Source: Branchiostoma floridae
Lineage: Eukaryota > Chordata > Leptocardii > Amphioxiformes > Branchiostomatidae
Direction: 5' to 3'
Assembly: GCF_000003815.2 (NCBI RefSeq)
Contig: NW_023365854.1
Span: forward strand, 1-25,530
DNA: 25,530 nt
Within the stretch, counting starts at the first letter, position 1. Every line of letters starts with the position of its first letter. The translations under genes were made by a program, and so were the position numbers. The notes under the pieces were generated by a model. That model was given only the letters and a program-made list of their open reading frames with translations, was not told where the DNA came from and made no database searches. This document shows positions 1 to 11,567 of this stretch, one piece after another.

Positions 1-477
1 TCACAAACACATAGAGTGGAATCATTATGTTGCAGTCAATGGGTAGTAAGGTACAATGATACATTTTTAACAAAGTTTAAAGAAAACTTGAGAGGCTAAA
101 AATCATTCCAACAAAATTGGAAGAGATTAACTAAAAAAACTATCAGCTGAAGCCAAAATGCAAGCTGTGATTGACTTAATACAGTTCTGACCAAGAAATA
201 TATGGAAAAAAAGATTTGCATTGCATGCTATTTGTTAATCATGGCTCTTAGATGGGCTCTAACAACACACCCATCACACTATATACATAACAAATTCAAT
301 GTACATGTATTACTACTATGGTCACAAGAATCAGTTTGGTTTCTCAAGAAGGCATGAGGGCAAAAATTTCAGCCGCCACTGTTCTTCGCACACAAAACAG
401 TCACAATAAGCATCTGAAGAAAGTCTGAAGAATTCCAGCAGCTTGTTTACTGCTTCATAGGAAAAGATGACAACACA
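1..477. other. AT-rich sequence, no gene seen
   Basis: AT-rich, A-biased DNA with short open frames only. I see no splice-flanked coding segment, RNA gene or recognisable transposon. It lies just before the first detectable copy of the large local duplication. Confidence 0.5.
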
Positions 478-1004
478 TTTTACAGAGAGAACTTTCAATT
501 GGTTATTAACAATTCAAAGAGTTGTGTCATAGTATAATACATCAGACCTGACTTGAAATACCTAGACTAAGATATCTAAAAAGGTTGAATCACAAGGTTG
601 GTATAAAGGATAGCTCAAACACAGATAGGCCTGCTGAACTGGGAAATAATAAAAATTAACATATTGAATTCATGATGTGATGAAAGGCCGTGGAAACAAA
701 GACAAGTTGAACCTCTTGACAGTATAGAATGAAATCATTCAAAGAAGTTGTTGATACACCCCGATATAATCTCAATAATCAGGAATTCAGCACCAAGGAC
801 AGGCTCTTCCTAAGAACCACAAGTGAATCGGCATCTATTTGCTCAGGAAAATGTTAAGCTTTTAAGAGAACCCACATCCCCAACATTCCAAGGCTATCTG
901 CTGAATCATGAGATTCTATAGAAAAAATATAGTTTCCAATTTAGAACAGACTGTGGAACTGTGTGATATGATAGAAAGAAAAATCAAATGACAAAACATC
1001 AATA

Positions 1005-1730
1005 GTGTCAGTCAATTAAGTTTTTGATCGGATAAAGCTAATGTTAAAGGCAAAAAGAACCATACGGTATGACTCTGAATATCATAACTAAACATATTTA
1101 CAGTGAATTTTAGTATGGAAGATTTGGGAAGAACTGCAGGCAGGGAGAACAAAAATCTATGGACTCAAACTGACAAACAAACAAACAAACAAACAAACAA
1201 AGCTTGAAGAAGTGTTTCAACCAGACTATCTTATTAGTCAAAAGTAGAGACCAAAGAAGACAATCTTATTATTGTTAAAGTCAGTGATTTATAAATGAGT
1301 CACAAGCAAAGCGAGATTCCAAACAAGGGAATGGAGACTTATGTACGAGTCACATAAAGTCATCGTAAAAGACAAGACTTAAAGCTGAAGAAGAGTGATG
1401 GACGTCTTTAAGATTTAACACATCCAGAAAATAATTTTATATCTTATCCAGTTGTTAAGAGATTGTATTTTACTCAAATTTACAGAAACGAAATGTATCA
1501 TTCAAAGGCACAGAAAGTATGAGACTATATGGAGACTCGCTCAATGAGTCACATTAGGGTAACAGTTTGACAATCTGTAAAAAGTTATTCAACTTAAGGC
1601 AACGCCTTGTCAAGAAATATGCATAATCTTAAACATTATGAACAGAAAGAGCTCTGCTACATCTGAACAGAAAACGATGAACCCAGAAAGATGAGATTTT
1701 GTTAAAAGTTGTACGTTTCGAAAACTTATC
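1005..1730 (+). repeat. Sub-block repeat, copy a
   Basis: This roughly 720-bp block recurs at 4770-5480, in part at 6055-6400 and at its start at 8285-8430. Shared landmarks include 'agaagaactgcagg'-like, 'gacttatgtacgagtcac' and 'gagctctgctac'-like segments, and an end reading AAAACTTA. Stops and indels differ between copies, so it does not look like a coding exon under constraint. At its end (TTA at 1726-1728) it keeps the uninterrupted version of the site that holds a MITE in copy b. Confidence 0.8.
1173..1201 (+). repeat. (ACAA)n microsatellite
   Basis: Seven consecutive ACAA units. The corresponding site in copy b (about 4945) has only 'gacaaacaa', so the expansion arose in this copy after duplication. 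Confidence 0.95.
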
Positions 1731-2299
1731 TAAATATACTCTTCACATGACTCCAGAAGAAGCAGTCTATGTGTAGCAACTGCAGATTTTTACAGATTCA
1801 ATGGATATATTGGAACAAACTTGCTGTTAGATATATTCATAATGGCACTGAATCCCTTAGAAGGACAATGAGAACTGCAACCTAAAGCAACACACAGAGA
1901 TGCTGCAGGATAATGTCGAGAAGCAAGCTAATAGCACCTCTTTAAGGAACAGTGCAACATGGAAGCTGAGGACAAGGATTGGGATCTGAATATCAAAATA
2001 GAAGAAAATCATGTTTTGCAGGAGAAGTTTAGTATGTTATCTAAATAGAGCAAGGATTGTTATACATGTTGACACTAACATTCTTGAATAGATGTGCCCA
2101 TTGTGATGAACACTGTATACTGGACAGGTTCTGGATAGGTAAAATCCTTCTCACTCAGACAAGCAGAATTTGACTACCTGAAGAAAAATTAAAACTACAG
2201 TAATAGTTGCTACCACAGATGGTTTGAAAAGGGCATTAATAAAAACAACAGATAGGCAAATGTTGACTTCACTTCATGAGAAGATACAGAAAAAGCATA

Positions 2300-2600
2300 A
2301 TCATCTGAAATTAAGTCATCTGCATTGAATTTCAGAAAAAGGAAAACCATCAGCACTATCCGAAACTTTTCAAAGGCCTTGAAGCGCAAGCATCATATGA
2401 GTATATACTTAAGTGAACATTGCAGAATATGGACAATAAAATGTTGAATTTTATGAAAAGAAAACCAACAGAGTTGACATAACATGGAGATGCTGAGAAG
2501 AGTCTCTGTGAAAGGCCAATATTAGAATGTACAAAGGGGCTAAAGAAATAATTTTCTATTTTTAGAGGCTTTACACAGTTAACTAATGTCATATGTCAAG
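2300..2600 (+). repeat. ~180-bp unit, two diverged copies
   Basis: Two units related to the four-unit array at 9659-10370. The first starts near 'gaatttcagaaaaaggaaaacc' and the second near 'gaattttatgaaaagaaaacc'; the second continues through 'gagtctctgtgaaaggcc' and 'attttctatttttagaggc'. It sits in the same place within duplication copy 1 as the larger array does in copy 2. Confidence 0.6.
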
Positions 2601-4040
2601 TATATTTGAACGAAGCGGACGTGTTTCAGTTAGTAAACCTTTATCACAAGTTTTACATAATGAAATAGTGGAGCTGTGTCCAATAGGGAAAGTTAGCAGC
2701 CATAACAATCTTTTGTTCAACATGGTTTTGTGTAATGAATAAATGTTATGAACAAAATGATGAAGATAGGCACAAAGAAAGGATAAAAAACCTTACAGCT
2801 TGCAAGATAATGTAAATCTTAAGTAAAAGCACAATTAGTAAAGGTAGATTAATTTTCTTTTTGATACATAAAAGGCACTGAAAAAAAATCTCCTTCTTTC
2901 CATTTCCTTATGCATTATAAGATACATCTATTTTAAGTTCTGAAAAAAATCGCACTACAAAGTAAGGATAGGTTCATAGGTGCTAGACTGAGGAAATCAT
3001 ATGTTATCTGGCACCAAAAACCTGTAACAGCAGTCACATGTTTCTGACATGACTTCCCAGAGGCTACAGTAGATTGGTCCATTCTGCCCGTCAACGGAAA
3101 TTTGCGTAAATATTTGAAACCCTCTATTAAATGTTAATACATAGAGATGAAGTTTGATTTGTCAAAATATAAAATGTAATCTAATATATGAAGTTGCCAA
3201 ATGAATGCTAATGCAGCTGGAGATCATCTTATATGTCTTTCATTTGGTGCCCTTAAAAAAGGTAAGATCAGAACAGAGCCAAAAGTTGGCAAATTCGTTA
3301 CAAAATGTTCAGAGTGAAAACCACCTTGAAGAAAGAACCTACTACAGGATGAAACATGCTGTGCCAAAACTACTCAGCCTGAGCGAATTGCAAGGGAAGA
3401 AGTGAAGAACAAGCAAAAAGCGCCATGTTCTTTTGCTGTTGAGTTAGTATCAGGAATAAAGAAGGAGAATTTGCCAAACATGACTATTTTCAGTACCTTG
3501 GACAGAGACACTAAGGTACTGAAAAGAAAACATAGGAAAGCTGAATGACATAGGTGTTGTCAAAAGACAAAGGCTCCTCAAACACCAGAGGAAAACTTAC
3601 AGATGGACTTAGATTACTGTCTCAAGAAATGCTAAAAACCAGAAAGAAAGCCAGGACTTTGTTACAAAGACTAGACAATACTTAAGACAAGAAGCTTGAC
3701 TTGAAGATTTCAAAACAAATATCTGGGATGCATGTTTGCAGCTCAAAAGAATGTGCATAAGGTGTACTAATTAAGGAGATTATAAGCAAGTGAAGAAACT
3801 CCTGAAGTCCCAACACCCACACTAAAACCTCTACAGTCTTACAAGAGGAACACTTAAAAGTAGTAGCTGTGCTTGAGTCAGGAGGATTTTGGATGCCATG
3901 CTGATAAGTTCACTTCCCTTACACATCACACAAATCAGGCTAGCTACTTCCAGGTACACCAGCCTTGCACCAGGTAACCATACTAAGCTTGGGAGCAACA
4001 ACCATAAAGGTAAGCAAGAAAGTGGTTTGGAGATGAAAAA

Positions 4041-4769
4041 CACTAGGAAGTTGTAATTGTTGAAAGAGAGGAATGAAGATGGCATTGCAAAAGAAATAAT
4101 ATTATACAACTGAGCTTGATGCTACATACAGTTCAGTAAGGAATTTCAAGAACTGAAAAGGGTGCAAAAGCACTGTCACACAACTAGTTACAATAGCCTA
4201 GACATGAAAGCTGATAGTATTTTGAAGATAAAAGGGAAAAATCTCCAAAATTAGCTATAAAGCTGGAGTTAAACAGGCTCAACAACGTAAATAAAAACTC
4301 CAATCACTGAGTCCGACGTAAAGAATGTCGAGACTGTCATAAGAGGACAGAGTTAACCAGAGTCAATAGAAAATGGCAGCCAACAAATACCGTGCTATAA
4401 GCAAAAGCTATAAAATTTACTAACAGTTCCATTGTTATTAAAAGAGTTATTGTTTACCTAACATTTCTTGAACATGAAGTAAACAAAACTAGCGACGCAG
4501 GCCTTTTTGCAGCCAGGTATAGCTGAGTACAGGCAGCAAATTGAAGAAACCTCCCAGGATTAAACAGTTAAAAAATGTAAGTCAGTTTGTGCATTTTAGT
4601 AATACAAAAAATCTGCCTTTGTAGTGAAGATGTGCCAACGACAAATAAAATGTCTACAAATGTAAGACAGTGAAAATGAGCCAAGGGCAAGTATGAAATA
4701 GGAAGATAGTAAGTATACATAGTACAGGTTTATATTAGGCATAGCTATCTGTTAATCATAGCACTTACA
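4041..4769. other. AT-rich spacer, no gene seen
   Basis: No open frame or motif I can assign, and no clear similarity to other parts of the window beyond composition. Confidence 0.4.
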
Positions 4770-5480
4770 TCAATAGCATCAGTCAATGAACTTCTTGTTC
4801 AGATAAAGCTAAATGTTAAAGGCAAAAATAACCATTTTGTAGTATGACTCTATTATACCTGCACCTTTTTACAGTGAATTTCAATAAGAAAGATTTGAGA
4901 AGAACTGCAGGAAGGAAGAACAAAAATGTACAAACTCAGACTGACAAACAATTAAGCAGAGTCAGAAGAAATGTTCAACCGAGACTATTTTATCAGTCAA
5001 AAGCAGAGACCGAAGAAGACAATCTCACTATTGTTAAAGTCAGAGTGACTTAGAAATGAGTCCGGAGCAAAGGAAGATTCCAAGCAAGGAAATAGAGACT
5101 TATGTACGAGTCACGTAAAAACCTTAGAAGACGGAAAAGAGTGATGGACGCCTTTCAAATTAAAAAATCCAGAAAATAATTTTCACATCCAATTGTAGAG
5201 ACTGATTTCTATTCAAATGTTAATGAATTTAAAAACGGAATTTAACGGTCAAAAGCACACAGGACGTGCAAATACAAGTGAGCCATATTTCAGAGACTCA
5301 CCAAATAAGTCATAAGCAGAGGGTAAAAGTTTTGATAATCTGTCAAAAGTTATTGAACTTATGGCTTGGCAAGAAATAGGCCTAATCTTCAAGAATATGA
5401 ACTGAAAGGGCTCTGCTACCTCTGGACAGAAAGCAGGGAACCTGAAGAGCATATATTTTGTAAAATGTTCATTTTCAAAA
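4770..5480 (+). repeat. Sub-block repeat, copy b
   Basis: The second copy of the 1005-1730 block, with the same landmarks in the same order. It contains a 69-codon open frame at 4844-5053 that is basic and low-complexity; the equivalent stretch in copy a is frameshifted and stopped, so I do not call it a gene. Its right end is interrupted by the MITE at 5485-5851. The block then resumes after 5854 with 'acatgactccagaagaagcag', matching copy a at about 1745. Confidence 0.8.
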
Positions 5481-5484
5481 CTTA

Positions 5485-5851
5485 GGCCACACCAATTTAA
5501 TTTCTTGGTTCACGGATTTTTTCATAAAAAATATGGAGCGAAAGGGCGAAATAAAAATGAAAATAAAAATTGTAAAATGGTTGGGGTAAAGGTAACGGCT
5601 AATCCAAAACATAAAGAAAAAAAGTTTTCAGCTTGAAAAAAGTACAAAAACACTATTTTTGTACAGTAACAGCACCTGTACCCACACTTTAAGGAGCTTA
5701 AAATATAAAGGCCAATTTGCTACACCAGAAAGTTGGTGAATGGTTTCATTAATGGTCAAAATTTGCTGAGTGGTAATTTTTATTTTTATTTTTTTTCCCA
5801 AAAAATAGGAGCGAGCGAATCCGTGAACCAAGAAATTAAATCGGTGTGGCC
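5485..5851. mobile_element. PIF/Harbinger-type MITE
   Basis: A 367-bp element with 34-bp terminal inverted repeats (5485-5518 and 5818-5851) that match at 33 of 34 positions and begin GGCCACACC. It is flanked by TTA on both sides (5482-5484 and 5852-5854). The subterminal AT-rich parts are also roughly inverted. A 3-bp TTA/TAA target duplication is characteristic of PIF/Harbinger transposons. There is no room for a transposase, so it is non-autonomous. The related block at 1005-1730 has the uninterrupted site AAAACTTATCTAAATAT with a single TTA (1726-1728), which directly shows the insertion boundaries. Confidence 0.92.
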
Positions 5852-6054
5852 TTATTTAGAAATATTCTTTACATGACTCCAGAAGAAGCAGTCCATATAA
5901 AGCAACTGCTGATTTTTTTTTTAATTTTTAATTTCCGGAAAAGAAGAAAAGTCAGAAATACTATTAAATGCAAAATAAAGACTTTTTAAGTTTTTATTTG
6001 GATTGGTACTCTACTGTTACCTTATTTTGACAATGTTATCATTATCTGAAAAAA

Positions 6055-6400
6055 AAAATCCAGAAATAATTTTTAAATCTTTTCCTGAGCTATAGAGATC
6101 CATTTACTAAATGACAACATGACAACATTCCAACTGCAGAGACTGAATCTATCAGTCAAAAGCACAGGAAGAATAAGTACAAGTTGTCTGGGTACTAACC
6201 CATAAGTCACAAGCAATTATACTTACATGTAGGGTTAGAGTTTAATAATCTGTCTAAAGTTATTTAGCTTATCAAGACTGAGTTTTCAAGGTTATGAACA
6301 AAAAGAGATGACTTTTAAATCTGAACAAAAAACAAGGAACCTAAAAAGAAGATATATTGTGAAATGTTGTCAGTTTCTAAACTAATATAGAACATTTAAT
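6055..6400 (+). repeat. Sub-block repeat, copy c (partial)
   Basis: A third, shorter copy of the second half of the 1005-1730 block, recognisable by 'gagactgaatctatcagtca', 'ataatctgtctaaagttatt' and 'acaaggaacctaaaaagaag'. It follows copy b closely, so b and c are a direct tandem. Its right end (about 6395) also lacks the Harbinger MITE. Confidence 0.65.
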
Positions 6401-7568
6401 GAATGACTCTATAGAAAAAGCCGTTCAGAAATAGCAAATGCATAATATATTTCTATAGTTTTTAACGCTGAATGAAAAAAGAGAAAGAGATTTATTTGAC
6501 GAACATTTTGGATGAAATCCACAACCCTGGGACATGTTTTCTCACATGGATATCACACCATAAAGCCAATTCAGGGTTCAAAGTTCAGTTAAAAGAATAC
6601 AAAGTCAACTGTTACACAATGGTGGAATTGCACATCACAAAACTTAGGATTATAGATTTGAAGAAAAACAGCAGACAAGGATTCTTGTGAAAAGATATTC
6701 CGCTACACTAAATATGGTACTACTAAGTGATTTCAGTAAAAAAAAAAAAGAGTCTTATTCTTAAGTATAGAACATTGCTGTACTAAGTATGAAAACCTGA
6801 GGAAAATATCATCATTCAAAAGAGTTAAATTACACTGAATCATACATTGTACATTGTAAAAGACTTCAAAGACGCTTTTCTAACTACATGTAGTTAATAC
6901 AGACAAAATATACATAACCCTGAACCATTAGAATGGGCGCCTTTCTGATGCAATGCAATGTATATTTCTTGAAATGCTTTTGGATAAAGAGTAACTAAAA
7001 GAAAATCTTTCATACGAATTCCTTCTATTTAACAGATAAAACATAATACATGAAAAAAGTTCTAGTTTACAGTGTTCTTTAAGCCATTTCTCACTATTTA
7101 GAAGATTTTTACCGACTCATTCAATGTGCCAGTATTGATATCAGCGACGAAGCTGAATGTATTTCAGCAAAGATTCAATTGTCAAACTTCTGGAAAATTT
7201 CAATGTTATAAGTTTAACAATTATTGTTTTATCAGGAAGGAATCCTGGTTATGAGACAAGGAATAACAGAATAGATGGGAAGATATCAGAGAATATACAT
7301 TGTCAACCAAAAAACAATAAGGGTAAGAAGATACTAATTGATATCAAAGTCTTTCAAATTCAATTCAAATTTGCACATACATAATATCATATAAAATGTG
7401 CAAGAGCTCAAAGTACATTGATAATGGCTAAGATTAGAGAAGTCCAAAAGGAAGGTGCAAGTTAACAGAGGCTACATAGGACTGATAGCCAGCATTGATG
7501 AAGAAGGATTGATTTACTGTCAATCTGGAAACTAAGGTTAGGACATTTAATTTACAATCAAAACAAAG
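6401..7568. other. AT-rich spacer, no gene seen
   Basis: Contains two short open frames (72 codons at 6472-6690, 75 codons at 7157-7384) of AT-driven composition. Neither has a recognisable domain, convincing splice sites or a repeated counterpart, so neither is called. Confidence 0.4.
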
Positions 7569-7641
7569 TCTTACAGGGAGTACTTTAATCAGTAACTTTT
7601 AAGTGGTCAAACTATTCAAAGGGTTGTGTCATAGTATTATA

Positions 7642-7848
7642 CTGTAATTCACTTTATCTTCACGGTACCAAATTTTCACGGTCTGAGAAAATTGAACTTG
7701 TTCTCGGAACTAAATGTTCACTGTCGAGGCAAGTGCGCATGAAAAAAGTCTGTGAATTATTTTTTATCGGTAATGATAAGTTCACGTTACAGTCGTCACC
7801 GTGAAAACCGTGAACATAACATTACAGTGAAAAAATCAGGAATTACAG
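7642..7848. mobile_element. TA-flanked MITE (Tc1/mariner-like)
   Basis: A 207-bp non-coding element with 9-bp terminal inverted repeats CTGTAATTC / GAATTACAG, flanked by TA on both sides (7640-7641 and 7849-7850). Several 'ttcacgg'/'ccgtgaa' motifs inside are arranged in inverted fashion. TA target duplication fits the Tc1/mariner superfamily, but the short termini make the family uncertain. Copy 1 of the duplication (about 521-560) runs through the same site without the element. Confidence 0.85.
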
Positions 7849-8284
7849 TATATCATACCTGACTTGAGGTTCCTATCACAAGATATCTAAAAAGGCAGAA
7901 TCATACTCTTTGTACATTGTATAAAGGGTAAATGCCCAAACAAGATATAATAAGAGGAATATGAAACCCAACATATTCATGAATCAGATGTGATTGTCAG
8001 TATAGAATGAAACCATTGTAGTTGATGCAGAGATACATTCTCAACAATCAGGAATTCAGCACCAAGAACAGGCCCTTCCTAAGGACCACAAGTGACCAGA
8101 AGTATCTGTTAGCTCCGCCAAGATCTTAAGCCATCAAAGAACACACTACTACAACATTTTTATGGCTAACTGCTGAACCTCATGAGATTCTATAAAAGAG
8201 CATAGTTTCCAATTTGGAGCTATTCTAAAATTAAAATTTGAATCTGTGTGATATTGAAGAAAGAAGCCTCAGGTAACAAAACAT

Positions 8285-8430
8285 CAATAGTGTCAGTCAA
8301 TGAGCTTCTCATTCAGATAAAGCTTTAGTTAAAAAAAACATTTTGACTTTGACTTTCATACATGAACCTAATAATTAACAGTGAATTTCTATGATTTTTT
8401 AAGTTTTGAGAAGAACTGCAGGACAAAAAA
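8285..8430 (+). repeat. Sub-block repeat, copy d (start only)
   Basis: Matches the start of the 1005-1730 block through 'caatagtgtcagtcaatga', 'gataaagct', 'acagtgaatttcta' and 'gagaagaactgcagga', then diverges completely. Confidence 0.65.
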
Positions 8431-8517
8431 TTGACTGGAGAAAGAATATCTGCTCCAGATTTTTGCTGCTGTCAATTAGTGTAGTTAGATGGGAGAAGTA
8501 TCATAACCCATCACACT

Positions 8518-8871
8518 TTGTTACAATTATGCATAACCACCTTTGTGACTATTCTTTCACTAACTTTGATGTCATGGTTTGTCTCAGTTTGTATTGCTTT
8601 GATTGCTCACAAAAGAAGGCATGATGGTAAAAAAATCTGTGCTGTGAAAGTCAGTGTTTTTCCCACAGGAGACAAACACCAGCTAAAGAATTTGCCGATC
8701 AAGAACTTGCAGAGACTAAAAATGAAAGAAGTTGGAGATCTTTTAGTCAGGGAGAAAGTAACTCAAGACTTTCAAGTCAAAGAAACCAGGGGAATAGACA
8801 GATTTGAGAATATTAGGAAAAATTACATTGTAGATTTAAAACTCAGGATCAGTGAAGAGTCTTTGGGATAG
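8518..8871 (+). other. Open frame with one hydrophobic segment, probably not a gene
   Basis: An open stretch of 117 codons; the first ATG is near 8569, since the upstream part opens with a TTG. The translated N-terminal third is a hydrophobic, membrane-like segment ending in the basic cluster AHKRRHDGKK, followed by a Lys/Glu-rich part. The second half lies in a region that is itself tandemly repeated (8700-9240), and the neighbouring repeat units do not keep the frame. I see no domain and no counterpart in duplication copy 1. I think it is chance, but record it as the longest such frame in the AT-rich part. Confidence 0.1.
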
Positions 8872-9240
8872 ACTCATAGAGACAAAAAAACAACAATCTA
8901 GAGGAACATGCACAGAAAGACCTTACAAAGTGAGAGAAGATATGTTAGTCAGACACAAATAAAACAGGTAAGCTAAGCATCATCATCAGTGAAAAGTCTC
9001 TGGGATAGAGACAGACAACAATCTGCAAAACCATGGGGAAGCTGGTCCTGTAAAAGCTAGAGAAGATTTGTAAGTCAGGCAGAAAATAAAATCAGGACTT
9101 TCAAGAGACTGGCAGATTTGAACACTTTGTTAGGATAAATGTGTTTTCAAATATTATCTCACTGACTTCCTAAGATGGAGACTGTGAACAGCAACCAACA
9201 GAAACAAATGAAAATGCTGCAGTGTAAATTGGAGAGAAGA
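8700..9240 (+). repeat. Diverged internal tandem repeats
   Basis: Three to four decayed units, each with an 'agagaagatatgttagtcag'-like segment (near 8730, 8933, 9057, 9230). Two of them also share 'aggactttcaag' and 'gacagatttga' (near 8767-8812 and 9092-9120). 'agtctctgggatagag' recurs at about 8860 and 8995. Spacing is irregular (120-200 bp). Confidence 0.6.
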
Positions 9241-9658
9241 TATGCAGTAGTAAGGCAGTAGAAAGCCAGCACTATCATAATGAATTGTGCAACCAGAAGC
9301 TGAGAGTAAGAATCTAAGGGGGACTTGAAAATCTATGTCTGGTAATATGCAAACTGAAGGAAATACAGAATTAGATAGAACAGCTTAGTGCTGAAAAAAT
9401 ATTAGATTAATAGAAAATTTGACACAAACTTCAACACCAGCACCAGAGAAATGGAAGATGGCTATTATCAGCAAAATAACGGTCAAGACAATTAGCCTAC
9501 TAGAGGCAGCTGCAAATGACAAGGTATTAAAGAAAGATGGAAAAAGGAAACGGCGCATTAAATGGAAAGTGTAATGACAAACTAGAAGGACAAGATAAGC
9601 CAATCCAAGGGTTTGATGAATGAGTCTTACATGTACAGATGTGCCAATTAAGATTGGA

Positions 9659-10370
9659 TTTTAGAAAGAAGAAAAACCAGCAGAGCTATGAAGTTTATTA
9701 GGAGATAACCCAGTCTCTATGAGAGACCACAGAAAAGCTATAGGAACAATTTTCCATTCTTCAAGGGCATACAGTACCTAAAATGCATTATATTAAACAG
9801 TATAAGTGACTGAGGCACAATCTAAAAAAAAAAATAAACATTGAATTTTAGAAGAAGGAAACCCAGCAAGCTTGCATGGAGATTATAAGATGGCACCCAG
9901 TCTCTATGAGAGACAGAAAAGCTATAGGAACAATTTTCCATATTTAAGGGCATACCTAAAATGCATCATATCAAATAGTATACATGAATGAGGCACAATC
10001 TGGAAAATAAACATTAAATTTTAGAAATAAGAAAACCTGCAGCGCTGTAGAGATTTTCGTAAAACTAAGTCTCTACGAGAGACCACAGAAAAGCTATAGG
10101 AACAATTTTCTATTTTTCCTTTGCTTTACAGAGTAAACATATTATATCATACAAGTAAAGGTTAACAAGATACTACATGTACGTAATGTATATGGATAAT
10201 AAACATTAAAAAAAACAAAAAAAACAGCAGAGTTCTGAGAAGTTCTAGCGATTCTGAAAGGGATCCCTAAATGAGACCACAGAATATAAAATCTGTATAA
10301 ACTCTAGCTATCATAATAATTTATCGTTTTATTTTTTAAGAGGCTTTACGCAGTGAACTTATCATTTCGA
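9659..10370 (+). repeat. Tandem array of ~180-bp units, four copies
   Basis: Units start near 9659, 9846, 10019 and 10206 (spacing 187, 173 and 187 bp). The first three share 'gtctctatgagagac', 'acagaaaagctataggaaca' and 'aattttc'; the fourth is degenerate. The unit ends with an 'aataaacattgaattttag'-like segment. Duplication copy 1 holds only two such units (2300-2600), so the array changed length after duplication. Confidence 0.85.
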
Positions 10371-11041
10371 CATTTGAACAAGACTAATACTATACAGATA
10401 TCATGAACAAACTGTTAAAAAAAAGGCACAAGGAAAGGACCCAGAAGCCTTAGAGCTGGCAAAATGATGTGAGTTAGTATAGGAAGATTAATTTTGTTTT
10501 GTCACATTAAAAGCACACACGTGCAAACAAAAATAGCTCCTTCTTTCTTTTCCCTAATGTACACGACTGCAAATTATTTAAACTATGAGCTAAAAATGTA
10601 CTACAAATTAAAGACAGGTTCATAGGTGCTAGACAGGGGGCGACATAGGTTATCTGGCACCTGCAACCTGTTGCTGCAGTCACATGTTTCTGACGTCATG
10701 TCCTGAAAACTGCAGTAGATGGGTCCATTACTTCAACCATCAGCCAAAAATATGATTATTACTAAGTGAATTTAAAAGAAAGTTTGGGTAAACCTTTATA
10801 TTGAGTGTTGATTAGATAAAGTTTAGTTTGTCTAAACAATAAAGGAAACTATCTAATTTGGGGTTACCAATGCCAATGCAGCTGAAGATAATCTTATATT
10901 TCATTCCTTTGGAGAATATACAATGTACGGATAGAAAGACAAAATTAAACTAAGCTTACCTATGAAGATGAATAAGAAGCCAACAAGTGGCAAATTTTCT
11001 TCCAGAATGTTCAGAGTGAGAACCACCATAAAGATAGAACT

Positions 11042-11567
11042 GATGATGATGATGATGGCTGTTTCTTCGTATCCGAAGATCAATGGTAGGCAGACAAGGT
11101 TGATTAGACGACCAGTCTGCCTGGCCTGCACGTGACTTTTTAAGGTGAAGGAGGGGTGTGCACTCCCTTCTCCACCCTCTCGTCTACTGGCGCACTAAGT
11201 CCTACAGGGACAGAACTATTTGCCACATAAGACGGCCCCAGTAGATGCAGGTTTATTATTATTTGGAGTTTCCATCTCCTAGGAGGACTTCCGACCAAGG
11301 ATGCAAGGGGTTCCTCCTACCCCTGACTCGTGTGTCATGGCGGGTGCGTCATGCCCGAACATGCCCCTATGGCCTTTCACCACCACAAAGGCCTGTCACT
11401 GCCACTAGCCGCAGCTATGTACTCAATTACACCTGAGTTAGGTGAGGAAAGTCGTGTAAAGTGCCTTTCCCAAGGGCACAAGATCGGTGACACGGCAAGC
11501 GGATTTGAACCCGGGACCTCTCGGGCCTGAGACCAACGCGCTCCCGATCGTGCCACGCGGTCCCACT
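11042..11567 (-). mobile_element. tRNA-derived SINE, minus strand
   Basis: A 526-bp element read on the minus strand. Its head (11497-11567) looks like a tRNA, with an A-box-like TGGCACGATCGGG (plus 11543-11555) and a B-box GGTTCAAATCC (plus 11501-11511), i.e. an internal RNA polymerase III promoter. The body contains the 'cctttcccaagggcaca' segment (plus 11464-11480) and a long non-coding middle. The 3' end on the minus strand is a short CAT/ATC trinucleotide tail (plus 11042-11056). It is flanked by 10-bp target duplications. A tRNA head, a trinucleotide tail and no coding capacity define a SINE mobilised by a LINE. I have seen closely similar sequence described as abundant in lancelet genomes; that attribution is from memory. 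Confidence 0.88.
11501..11555 (-). promoter_or_regulatory. Pol III A and B boxes of the SINE
   Basis: The A-box-like TGGCACGATCGGG and the B-box GGTTCAAATCC read on the minus strand and lie about 31 bp apart, as in tRNA genes. The B-box matches the consensus well except for A in place of G at one position. Whether it is still active cannot be told. Confidence 0.7.

Larger units (their letters stand above)
478..4040 (+). repeat. Local segmental duplication, copy 1
   Basis: Landmarks here recur in the same order and strand at about 7569-12030. Examples are the 'gttgtgtcatagta' segment (521 and 7624), 'aattcagcaccaag' (783 and 8052), 'ttcataggtgctagac' (2970 and 10619), 'cagtcacatgtttctgac' (3033 and 10677), 'atgttcagagtga' (3305 and 11008) and 'accttggacagagaca' (3496 and 11755). 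Similarity is patchy and many indels separate the blocks, so the duplication is old. The offset grows from about 7.1 to 8 kb along the block, partly because copy 2 gained a SINE, a MITE and extra internal repeats. No conserved reading frame spans the copies. Confidence 0.8.

Noticed and set aside
3831-4109. A 92-codon hydrophobic minus-strand frame
   Set aside because: Leu/Ser-rich composition follows from the pyrimidine-rich minus strand. No domain, and no preserved frame in the duplicate.
10901-11131. Minus-strand membrane-like frame with FMVVLTLNILEENLP and a GTAAGC donor, faintly like a channel TM2-TM3 region
   Set aside because: Its first third is SINE sequence, the homologous stretch in duplication copy 1 (3240-3400) has stops and frameshifts, and hydrophobic frames are expected on a pyrimidine-rich strand.
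11497-11567. A functional tRNA gene on the minus strand
   Set aside because: A and B boxes are present, but the acceptor and anticodon stems do not fold well. It is fused to a SINE body with target duplications, so it is a SINE head.
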